Positions 17,987 through 24,457 of a DNA stretch of 64,000 bases are shown piece by piece. The notes under the pieces were generated by a model. That model saw nothing but the letters and a program-made list of their open reading frames with translations, did not search any database and was not told where the DNA came from. The DNA is taken from assembly GCF_001577525.1 (NCBI RefSeq), contig NZ_CP013015.1, forward strand, positions 694,477 through 758,476, read 5' to 3'. A program made the position numbers and the translations under genes. Position 1 is the stretch's first letter, and the number at the start of each line of letters is the position of its first letter. This DNA is from Candidatus Desulfofervidus auxilii (GTDB lineage Bacteria; Desulfobacterota; Desulfofervidia; Desulfofervidales; Desulfofervidaceae).

Positions 17987-18343
17987 TTTTGGCTTTCTTA
18001 TAGCTACCCATGCCTCTTTAAGCCTTTTAAGCATTTTTATCAATCTCTCCAATTTTTTTTCATTGTTTTGAAAGCTACATTCAAGCAGATACCTATTCAT
18101 AAAAAGATAAAGTCTCCTTAAATTTTGGGCGATTTCTCCCCCTGCTTTCATATTAAGGGTATCATTTAGGGTCAATATGATATCCTGAGCTTTAGATACA
18201 TATAGGTTCTTTGCAGGAATGTCCTTATTTTTTATACAATCTTGTGCCTTTTTTATAAATTCTATTGCCCCTTCATAAAGCAGAATCACAATCTGTAATC
18301 TATCTGCAGTTTCTATTTGAACATTTCTATAAACTTTAAGCAT
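17969..18343 (-). CDS. fliS: Flagellin export chaperone FliS
   Basis: 124 residues, the standard FliS length. Matches the family in YRNVQIETADR, LLYEGAIEFIKKA and the final LKRLKEAW helix. FliS binds the disordered C-terminus of flagellin in the cytoplasm and prevents early polymerisation. Lies 11 bp downstream of fliD, in the order fliC-fliD-fliS. Its 3' end overlaps a convergent gene by 18 bp, with no terminator between. Confidence 0.93.
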   Translation of the reverse strand: MLKVYRNVQIETADRLQIVILLYEGAIEFIKKAQDCIKNKDIPAKNLYVSKAQDIILTLNDTLNMKAGGEIAQNLRRLYLFMNRYLLECSFQNNEKKLERLIKMLKRLKEAWVAIRKPKLSPSA

Positions 18344-18354
18344 AACCCACCTCC

Positions 18355-20031
18355 TTAATATTGTTGATTATTAGTAGCTTGCGAGGCAAGCTGGGTAAGA
18401 TATGAACTAAGTGTGTCCATACGAGAAAGGAATGCCTCAAGTCTGCTAAAAGACTCTCTAAGCCTGTTTTCGTATTGTTCTAAATATTTTTCTTGTCTTT
18501 CTATTTTTTGTTCAAAACTTTCAATAATTTCATTATAGTGTTCATCTATAATATTAAATGGACCAGAAGAGGCAGAAGTCAAATCTTTCAGTTCTCTAGA
18601 AAGCTCAGTTGCCACCCCATTTTTTAATCTAATCTGTGCAGTATGACTACCTGAGGAATAAGTAATATGAAGTGCCAAACCTTCTTCTTTATAGCCTGAC
18701 TCCCCGGTTAGGTAATAATCTCCAGGGCTACCTTCTAATGCTACCCAAGGATGCCAGTCTTCTCCTTGCGGTTTAAAACGTCCCCGAGCATTGTCTATAT
18801 CTATTTCTACTTCATAAATACCAGGTTTGGTATTTGTAGTATGGCTATAATAAGTTATTTGATTGTCATTTGTTACTGCCTCAAAATTTGCAGAAAAAAC
18901 TTCAGCTAATGCTTCAGGATGGTCATTTAAGGCATCATTAAATACAGATTCATCTAAAAGCAAAAGTCCTTGAGTTTCTGAGCCTTCTTGGGTATCAGTA
19001 TAAAAACCTAATTGTGAGAGATTTATATAAGTTTCTTCTCCATCCAAAAATCCTGGTTGATTTTCAACCACAATCCTATCAAGCCTGCTTTTAACAATCT
19101 GAGTAGCATAATTTCCATTTAATACGCCAGCTTCACCACTATCAGGGTCATAATATGTATATTGTTTAATAACACTTCTAACTTCATTAAAGGCATCCAG
19201 CCATTCATTTACTTTTTCTGTAATACTATCTTTATCTATAGAAATGGTAATTGAGGCTGTTCCCGTATTTTTTAGGGAAAGTGTGACCCCTTCAATTACA
19301 TCATTTATCTCATTAGTGGTTCTCTCAATCCAGTCAGGATCTGGCGGATAGCCATCTACCCGAATCTGGGCATTAGATGCAGTTTGACTCTCTGTAAAAC
19401 TACCATTTTGGTAGTTTGTAAGAGTGGCTGTGCTGTCAGGGTCAATTACAATAGTATTGTTTGCCCCCATGTCATTTCCTGTTAATACTAAATGATAATT
19501 TGTCCCATCATAAAGAATAGAGGCAGTAACTCCTGGATTATTTGGGTCATTGTTTATAAGGTCTTTTAATCCACTTAATGTAGTTTGGTCAGGCACAGTA
19601 ACAGTTATGATTGAACCTCCTGCATATTGATATTTAAAGGTCAAGTCTCCTCCACTATTATTCACTACTGTGTCTTGACTTGCCTCTCCATTGGTGTGGA
19701 CTTCTTTTTCTACCTTTGCCAATTGATTTACCACTATGCTATGATTTCCTACTTGTGCTTCACTAGTGGCATAGGCAGTTAGGATGGTTTCATCTGAAGA
19801 AGTGGCATTTTTTATCAAAAACTCTGCCTCAGTATCCATTGATTGGCAAATGCTGTAAAAAGAGAGAAGTTTACTGTTAATCTCCTGAATTGCGGATAAC
19901 TTTTGTTCCCAATTAGATATTTGGTTTTCAATGGGAGTTATCCGGTTTTGGCGCTCTGTCTCTATAAGCGCATTAACCATGGCATCAAAATCAATCCCAC
20001 TTGCTATTCCAGAAAAGGTAATAGTAGCCAT
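18355..20031 (-). CDS. fliD: Flagellar filament cap protein FliD
   Basis: 558 residues. The N-terminus (FSGIASGIDFDAMVNALIETE) and the C-terminal coiled coil (YENRLRESFSRLEAFLSRMD) are the conserved D0/D1 ends of FliD, the pentameric cap that folds flagellin at the growing tip. The middle ~400 residues are the variable exposed domains. It follows fliC after a hairpin with a T-run, so part of its transcription is probably read-through from the sigma-28 promoters of fliC; no separate promoter is obvious. Confidence 0.93.
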   Translation of the reverse strand: MATITFSGIASGIDFDAMVNALIETERQNRITPIENQISNWEQKLSAIQEINSKLLSFYSICQSMDTEAEFLIKNATSSDETILTAYATSEAQVGNHSIVVNQLAKVEKEVHTNGEASQDTVVNNSGGDLTFKYQYAGGSIITVTVPDQTTLSGLKDLINNDPNNPGVTASILYDGTNYHLVLTGNDMGANNTIVIDPDSTATLTNYQNGSFTESQTASNAQIRVDGYPPDPDWIERTTNEINDVIEGVTLSLKNTGTASITISIDKDSITEKVNEWLDAFNEVRSVIKQYTYYDPDSGEAGVLNGNYATQIVKSRLDRIVVENQPGFLDGEETYINLSQLGFYTDTQEGSETQGLLLLDESVFNDALNDHPEALAEVFSANFEAVTNDNQITYYSHTTNTKPGIYEVEIDIDNARGRFKPQGEDWHPWVALEGSPGDYYLTGESGYKEEGLALHITYSSGSHTAQIRLKNGVATELSRELKDLTSASSGPFNIIDEHYNEIIESFEQKIERQEKYLEQYENRLRESFSRLEAFLSRMDTLSSYLTQLASQATNNQQY

Positions 20032-20047
20032 TTTTTAATAAAAATTT

Positions 20048-20072
20048 ATTGGGGGGAATTACTCCCCCCAAT
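20048..20072 (-). terminator. Intrinsic terminator after fliC
   Basis: A perfect hairpin, ATTGGGGGG / CCCCCCAAT with a 7-nt loop, lies just after the fliC stop. Read on the - strand it is followed by an AT-rich, T-containing tract before fliD. It would make fliC mRNA more abundant than fliD mRNA, a common arrangement for flagellin. Confidence 0.8.
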
Positions 20073-20075
20073 TTT

Positions 20076-20918
20076 TTAAATACTAAGAAGTGTCAGTGCC
20101 ATCTGGGGCAGGGCATTAGCCTGGGCCAACATAGCCACACCTGCCTGTGCCATGACCTGATTCCTGACAAATTCTGTCATTTCAGTGGCCACATCCACAT
20201 CAGATATTTGTGATTCTGCTGCCTGCAAGTTTTCCGCCTGAATGGTAAGGTTTGAGACAGTAGCTTCTAATCTATTTTGCATTGCACCAAGATTTGCCCT
20301 GATTTTATCCTTGCTGCTGATGGCTGAATCAATGGCCATCAGGGCAGTCCGCGCATTAGCCGTAGCGCTGATGCTTATATTAGAAGTATCTACGCCGAGG
20401 GCAGAAGATGTTGCTTTACCTATTGTGACTGAGTAGTAGTCTTCAGTAGCAGAAGCACCTGTCCCAAAGTGAATGGTTACACCGCCAGAACTTTGGCTTC
20501 CATCAAGCAATTTAATTCCATTAAAGTCTGTGGCATTGGCAATTCTGTCAATCTCACTTGCCATCTGCTGGAATTCACTGTTCATAATTTCCTTCTGAGC
20601 AGTGGTGTACAAACCAGTTGCTGCCTGCTCTGCCAGTTCCTTCATCCTTATTAATTTTTCGTCAATCACCGAAAGTGCACCATCAGCCGTTTGAATCATA
20701 GAAATTCCATCATTGGCATTCCGGATGCCTTGTCTTAATACTGCAATATCAGCACGCATTTGTTCCCTTACAGCCAATCCCGCAGCATCATCAGCAGCAG
20801 AGTTAATCCTTAAACCAGATGAAAGCCTTTGGGTAGACTTGGCTAATCGGCCATAAGTTGCTCCCAAATTCCTGGCAGCATTCATGGCCATCATGTTGTG
20901 GTTAATTACTAGTGACAT
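20076..20918 (-). CDS. fliC: Flagellin
   Basis: 280 residues, starting MSLVINHNMMAMNA; the frame extends 3 codons upstream to a GTG inside the ribosome-binding site, but the ATG with AGGAGG 8 nt before it is the real start. Conserved D0/D1 N-terminus (SSGLRINSAADDAAGLA) and C-terminus (VRNQVMAQAGVAMLAQAN) flank only ~80 variable residues, so the exposed domain is very small. No signal peptide, as expected for type III export. Ser/Thr-rich central residues are possible O-glycosylation sites, fitting the nearby glycosyltransferases. Driven by two sigma-28 promoters and followed by a strong terminator. Confidence 0.96.
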   Translation of the reverse strand: MSLVINHNMMAMNAARNLGATYGRLAKSTQRLSSGLRINSAADDAAGLAVREQMRADIAVLRQGIRNANDGISMIQTADGALSVIDEKLIRMKELAEQAATGLYTTAQKEIMNSEFQQMASEIDRIANATDFNGIKLLDGSQSSGGVTIHFGTGASATEDYYSVTIGKATSSALGVDTSNISISATANARTALMAIDSAISSKDKIRANLGAMQNRLEATVSNLTIQAENLQAAESQISDVDVATEMTEFVRNQVMAQAGVAMLAQANALPQMALTLLSI

Positions 20919-20943
20919 AATTTCCACCTCCTTTTTTTATTTT

Positions 20944-20970
20944 TTATCGGCACTTGAATTTAAAACTTTA
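20944..20970 (-). promoter_or_regulatory. Sigma-28 promoter P1 of fliC
   Basis: On the - strand: TAAAGTTT, 11 nt, GCCGATAA, an exact match to the enterobacterial sigma-28 (FliA) consensus and spacing. The predicted start point gives a leader of about 19 nt that includes the AGGAGG of fliC. Confidence 0.93.
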
Positions 20971-21008
20971 ATATCATAATCCCATCACCCCCTTTTATTT
21001 TTTTCAGT

Positions 21009-21035
21009 TTATCGGCATTCGATTAAAAAAACTTA
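21009..21035 (-). promoter_or_regulatory. Upstream sigma-28 promoter P2 of fliC
   Basis: On the - strand: TAAGTTTT, 11 nt, GCCGATAA. The -10 is perfect; the -35 differs slightly from TAAAGTTT. It lies 65 bp upstream of P1 and would give fliC a longer leader of about 84 nt. Confidence 0.75.
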
Positions 21036-21060
21036 AAGTTTTTTTAAAAACCTACGATAA
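21034..21060 (+). promoter_or_regulatory. Divergent sigma-28 promoter for the coiled-coil gene
   Basis: On the + strand: TAAAGTTT, 11 nt, TACGATAA (perfect -35, 6 of 8 in the -10). Its -35 overlaps that of the opposite-facing fliC P2 by 2 bp inside the inverted repeat AAAAAAACTT-A-AAGTTTTTTT. Predicted start is about 5 nt before the downstream ATG. Confidence 0.6.
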
Positions 21061-21072
21061 ATAAAATGAGTT

Positions 21073-21432
21073 ATGGATATAATTCAATTATTAGATAAAA
21101 AAATAGCGTTTTATAAGGAACTTTATGCATTGAATATGGAGCTTAAAAGTAAATTTTTGGATAATGCTATAGAAGTAATAGATATTATTGAAAAAATGGA
21201 AAAATATATTGAGAAGATTGAAAATATCAATAAAAAACTCAACTATTACAAAAAATCTTTAAAATCAGATGAAAATATCAAATCTCGTATCAAAAAGATA
21301 GAAGAATTAATCTATAAAAATTATAAACTAAATCAATCCTGTAAAGAAATGGCTTTAAACAAAAAAGAACAAATCAAAAAAAAATTAACTACCTTGCAAA
21401 GTAATTCTCATAGCAATAAGACGTATCACTAA
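21073..21432 (+). CDS. Small coiled-coil protein under sigma-28 control, unknown
   Basis: 119 residues, highly charged and helical, with a Lys-rich C-terminal half; no signal peptide or membrane segment. Not recognised: the length and heptad-like pattern recall small flagellar chaperones (FlgN/FliT class) but no specific motif supports this. It is divergent from fliC and has its own sigma-28-like promoter, so it is probably a late flagellar gene. No Shine-Dalgarno is visible and the predicted leader is ~5 nt. A MITE-like repeat begins 8 bp after its stop. Confidence 0.6.
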   Translation: MDIIQLLDKKIAFYKELYALNMELKSKFLDNAIEVIDIIEKMEKYIEKIENINKKLNYYKKSLKSDENIKSRIKKIEELIYKNYKLNQSCKEMALNKKEQIKKKLTTLQSNSHSNKTYH

Positions 21433-21439
21433 AGCCTAT

Positions 21440-21784
21440 AGGACTAAAGTCAGGCCATAAGTAGTTTAACAAAAAGAAAAAATCCAAATTTCAAAATCCA
21501 AATGTCTAAATGCCAAAACATTAAATCAGGGAGTAGTGAAATAGTGAGGGAATGGAATAGTCAAATGTAGTGGAATTGGGGTCAAACCTACAAAATACAG
21601 TTAAGAAAATAGAAAACGGAAAATAGAAAATAGAAATTCCCAATTCCCAGTTCCTAATTCCCAATTCTAACGTGCTAACGTTCCAATTTGACAGAAGGCG
21701 ATTTTGCATTTTTCAATTTGCATTCTGCATTAAGCCATTGCGCTTAACATTTGGATCTCCGTTAAAATTACTTTGAGAAGTCCT
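21440..21784 (+). repeat. MITE-like element, copy 1
   Basis: About 345 bp, nearly the same as the copy at 22027-22465 and in the same orientation. It begins AAAGTCAGGCCATAAGTAG and ends ...GTTAAAATTACTTTGAG, so its termini are imperfect inverted repeats of each other (AGGACT..AAAGT / ACTTTGA..AGTCCT). The inside is low-complexity, gene-free text including GGGGTCAAACCTACAAAATA. Frames through it are not real genes. Confidence 0.75.
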
Positions 21785-21792
21785 GCTAAAGC

Positions 21793-21969
21793 TTATTTCC
21801 CTTTATTCTTAAAAAAAAGACAAGACATTTTGGAACTTTTTAGCACTACATTTGATGGGATTTCTTTTGATTTAAATCCCATTGCCTTACATCCATATGG
21901 AAGGTGTTTATCCCAGGTAACATAAAAAAATTTACACTTAAAACAATCAATTTTCTTGTGCTTTGACAT
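21793..21969 (-). CDS. Small Cys-rich protein between two repeat copies
   Basis: 58 residues starting MSKHKKIDCFKC; a longer form from a GTG at 21990 is possible, but GGAG lies 4 nt before this ATG. Four Cys (CxxC, then YGC, then a C near the end) suggest a zinc or Fe-S binding fold. The pattern CFKCKFF.VTW....PYGC...GFKS is one I associate with a small conserved family often given misleading names in databases; no function should be assumed. It is the only gene between two direct copies of a MITE-like repeat. Confidence 0.6.
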   Translation of the reverse strand: MSKHKKIDCFKCKFFYVTWDKHLPYGCKAMGFKSKEIPSNVVLKSSKMSCLFFKNKGK

Positions 21970-22026
21970 TTTTCTCCATAACTTAAGCACAAATTTTATG
22001 AATGGTCAAATTAACTGCAGGTACAC

Positions 22027-22465
22027 GACTCCGTCAAAGTCAGGCCATAAGTAATTTAACAAAAAGAACAAACGTTTAAATATGGTCTAAAAAATCCAAA
22101 TTTCAAAATCCAAATGTCTAAATGCCAAAACATTAAATCAGGGAGTAGTGAAATAGTGAGGGAATGAAATAGCCAAATGTAGTGGAATTGGGGTCAAACC
22201 TACAAAATACAGTTAAGAAAATAGAAAACGGAAAACAGAAAATAGAAATTCCCAATTCCCATTTCTCAGTTCCAACGTGTTAACTTGCAAACTTTCCAAC
22301 TTGCAACTTTGTAAATGTGCAAACGTGTAAACGTGCTAACGTTCCAATTTAACAGAAGGCGATTTTGCATTTTTCAATTTGCATTCTGCATTGAGCCATC
22401 CTGCCTGTCGGCAGACAGGTGCGCTTAACATTTGGATCTCCGTTAGAATTACTTTGACGAACTCC
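22027..22465 (+). repeat. MITE-like element, copy 2
   Basis: About 439 bp. It starts GACTCCGTCAAAGT and ends ACTTTGACGAACTC, i.e. terminal inverted repeats matching at 12 of 14 positions. Long stretches are identical to copy 1. Extra internal tracts include a run of 'aacgtg/aactttg' text and a CCTGTC-GGCA-GACAGG hairpin at 22404-22419. No coding capacity, so a non-autonomous element is likely. Confidence 0.75.
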
Positions 22466-22534
22466 TACTGCAGGTGAGGCAACAACTTGATTTTATTTGG
22501 TAATAGATTTAAACTTTTAATAAAGGTGTTTATT

Positions 22535-23008
22535 ATGAGGAAATTAAAGATATTTTTGGTTGTTTTAGTGTTTATATTTATCAGTAAACATTCCTTTTCT
22601 CTTATTACTGCTGAGGTAATTAAACTTAAACAGGTAGGTATTAGTGATGATCTAATTTCTTTGATAATAAAAAAACCGCTTTTAACTGTAGATGAGATAA
22701 TAAAACTTAAAAAGGCAGGAATAAGTGACCAAACTATTCAAAAGATGATAGAAAGAGAAGAAAGGGAAAGGGCAAGATATTTGGGAATTACTAGGGTTAG
22801 AAAGAGGGCTGATGGAACAGAGGTAATTATTTATGGTTCAGTTGAACCTCCACCCTGGCCTGAAACCCGATATTATCATCTTAACACAGATTCTAAATAC
22901 CTTAAAACCTTGTTTTTAAATATAGAAAGAGACAGCAATTTGGACCAAGAACAAAGAAGAGCATGGGGGATTCTAAAAAATTTAAGATTGTATAAAAGAA
23001 TAAATTAA
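22535..23008 (+). CDS. Secreted protein with two helix-repeat units, unknown
   Basis: 157 residues from the ATG chosen because it starts a clear signal peptide (MRKLKIFLVVLVFIFIS...SFS) with AAAGGTG ahead of it; a 16-residue upstream extension is unlikely. After cleavage there are two similar units, EVIKLKQVGISDDLISLII and EIIKLKKAGISDQTIQKMI, a short helix repeat seen in various bacterial envelope proteins. The C-terminal ~70 residues are basic and unassigned. Located between the repeat island and the flagellar regulators; a link to motility is unproven. Confidence 0.7.
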   Translation: MRKLKIFLVVLVFIFISKHSFSLITAEVIKLKQVGISDDLISLIIKKPLLTVDEIIKLKKAGISDQTIQKMIEREERERARYLGITRVRKRADGTEVIIYGSVEPPPWPETRYYHLNTDSKYLKTLFLNIERDSNLDQEQRRAWGILKNLRLYKRIN

Positions 23009-23189
23009 TCTTGACATTATCCTAACACCAAAATGTTCTTTGGATTACAAAGCTGTTCTTTTTAGGCACCACAAAATAAACTCTATCTGGAATTTTCTTA
23101 ATATAGGAATTTCTTTTTTATTTCCTCAAATCCTTTCCCTTGAAGGAAAAAAGGTGAGCAATTGAGTGGAAAAATAGTCTTATTAATAA

Positions 23190-23206
23190 TTGGTATAATT
23201 TTTGCT
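23190..23206 (+). promoter_or_regulatory. Sigma-54 promoter of the FlrA-like gene
   Basis: TTGG-TATAATTTTT-GCT: GG and GC separated by exactly 10 nt. The predicted start point is about 9 nt before the ATG. No Shine-Dalgarno lies in that leader. Confidence 0.65.
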
Positions 23207-23225
23207 CTAGCAGAAAAAAATTAAA

Positions 23226-24215
23226 ATGAGTCAAACATATCAATTCCATAATATTATAGGAAAGAGTGAAAAGATATTAGAAATCTTTGAGATTATAGAA
23301 AAAGTAGCCAGGACAGATAGCACTATACTTATCACCGGTGAAACAGGCACTGGTAAAGAGCTTATAGCAAGGGCTATTCACAAGTGTAGTCCGAGGAAAG
23401 ATAGACCTTTTGTTCCCATAAACTGCGCAGCTATTCCTGAACAACTTTTGGAATCAGAATTTTTTGGATATGAAAAGGGTGCTTTCACTGGTGCCATGAG
23501 GAGCCGCATGGGAAGAATTGAGTTTTCAAACCAAGGCACTCTTTTTTTGGACGAGATATCCAGCATGAGTCTTGAACTTCAAGCAAAACTCCTTAGAGTG
23601 ATTCAAGAACAGGAATTTGAACGAATCGGAGGGTTAAAGACCATTAAAGTGGACTTTCGTCTCATTTCAGCCACCAATCAGGATTTAAAAGAAAAGATTA
23701 AAGAAGGAACATTCAGGGAAGACCTTTTTTACAGATTAAATGTAATTCCCATCAATGTGCCACCTTTAAGGGAGCGTAAATCAGATATACCTATATTGGT
23801 AAATCATTTTTTAAAGGAACTCAGAGAACATAACAAAACATCTGTAAGAGGGTTTAGTGATAAGGCCATGGAGAGGCTTATGCAATACCATTGGCCAGGC
23901 AATGTAAGGGAGTTAAAAAATTTAGTAGAAAGATTAAGTGTTTTAAAACAACAAGGTATTATTGAATTAGATGATATTCCCTCATCAATGGGAATTTCAG
24001 TAATTCCTCAGATGAAACCATTGGTGGATATAAATATAAAAAAGGGAATATCCTTTCATACCCAGGTAGCTGAATTTGAAAGGAGACTTTTACTTGAGGC
24101 ATTGGAGCAAGCTAGTTGGGTTAAAGAAAAAGCAGCTAAATTATTGAAGTTGAAGAGGACAACATTGATTGAAAAGATGAAAAGAAGAGAGATTCCCTTA
24201 CAGATGTCAAGATGA
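23226..24215 (+). CDS. Sigma-54-dependent activator lacking a receiver domain (FlrA/FleQ-like)
   Basis: 329 residues. The protein is essentially only the AAA+ domain (Walker A GETGTGKE about residues 37-44; GAFTGA sigma-54 contact loop at 85-90; Walker B LFLDEIS) plus a C-terminal Fis-type helix-turn-helix (AAKLLKLKRTTLIEKMKR). Compared with FlrA/FleQ it lacks the N-terminal regulatory domain. As first regulator ahead of an FlrBC-like pair, it is the likely class I master activator. How its ATPase is restrained is unclear; FlhG, encoded in this window, inhibits FleQ-type activators elsewhere. Preceded by a sigma-54-like promoter, allowing autoregulation. Confidence 0.88.
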   Translation: MSQTYQFHNIIGKSEKILEIFEIIEKVARTDSTILITGETGTGKELIARAIHKCSPRKDRPFVPINCAAIPEQLLESEFFGYEKGAFTGAMRSRMGRIEFSNQGTLFLDEISSMSLELQAKLLRVIQEQEFERIGGLKTIKVDFRLISATNQDLKEKIKEGTFREDLFYRLNVIPINVPPLRERKSDIPILVNHFLKELREHNKTSVRGFSDKAMERLMQYHWPGNVRELKNLVERLSVLKQQGIIELDDIPSSMGISVIPQMKPLVDINIKKGISFHTQVAEFERRLLLEALEQASWVKEKAAKLLKLKRTTLIEKMKRREIPLQMSR

Positions 24216-24331
24216 TACCAGTTACTCCATCTGACTGCCTTTCAGCCACTTTTCAAGATTGCCTATTCATCTAGGTCATTTGACATTAATTTGACATTTA
24301 GATAATAAGGCATTTATATTTAGACAATTCT

Positions 24332-24349
24332 GGACCCTGGCCGGGGTCC
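24332..24349 (+). terminator. Probable terminator after the FlrA-like gene
   Basis: GGACCC-TGGCCG-GGGTCC is a GC-rich hairpin in otherwise AT-rich DNA, followed by TAATTTAATTTGTC. The trailing T-run is interrupted, so efficiency is uncertain. It separates the activator from the next sigma-54 operon. Confidence 0.55.
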
Positions 24350-24360
24350 TAATTTAATTT

Positions 24361-24374
24361 GTCAATTTTTTGAC
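24361..24374. promoter_or_regulatory. Palindromic site GTCAATTTTTTGAC (possible activator site), copy 1
   Basis: This 14-mer (arms GTCAA/TTGAC) occurs three times in the window, always between genes: here, at 38415 (as its exact reverse complement) and at 60693. Here its centre is ~87 bp upstream of the predicted start point of the TPR-flrBC operon, a normal distance for an NtrC-family enhancer. Two TTTGACATT motifs lie just upstream (24277-24299). Confidence 0.4.
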
Positions 24375-24426
24375 GTTTCCTCCTGTTTCTTGCTTAAAAT
24401 TAACATCTAAATTACTATTTTTGGCT

Positions 24427-24443
24427 TTGGCATAATCTTTGCT
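24427..24443 (+). promoter_or_regulatory. Sigma-54 promoter of the TPR-flrBC operon
   Basis: TTGG-CATAATCTTT-GCT: TTGGCA and TTGCT boxes with exact GG-N10-GC spacing. Predicted transcription start is about 4 nt before the ATG. Confidence 0.88.
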
Positions 24444-24457
24444 CAAGGAATCAGGAG

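Noticed and set aside
21521..21709. 62-codon - strand frame
   Set aside because: Lies wholly inside MITE-like copy 1; the sequence is translated repeat text.
21440..22465. CRISPR-like direct repeats
   Set aside because: Only two long copies with no regular short repeat-spacer pattern and no cas genes.
23162..23224. 20-codon hydrophobic frame (TTG start) ending 1 bp before the FlrA-like ATG
   Set aside because: AAGGTG lies ahead of it, but it is very short, uses TTG, and overlaps a sigma-54 promoter element. It could be a leader peptide only if transcription starts further upstream.
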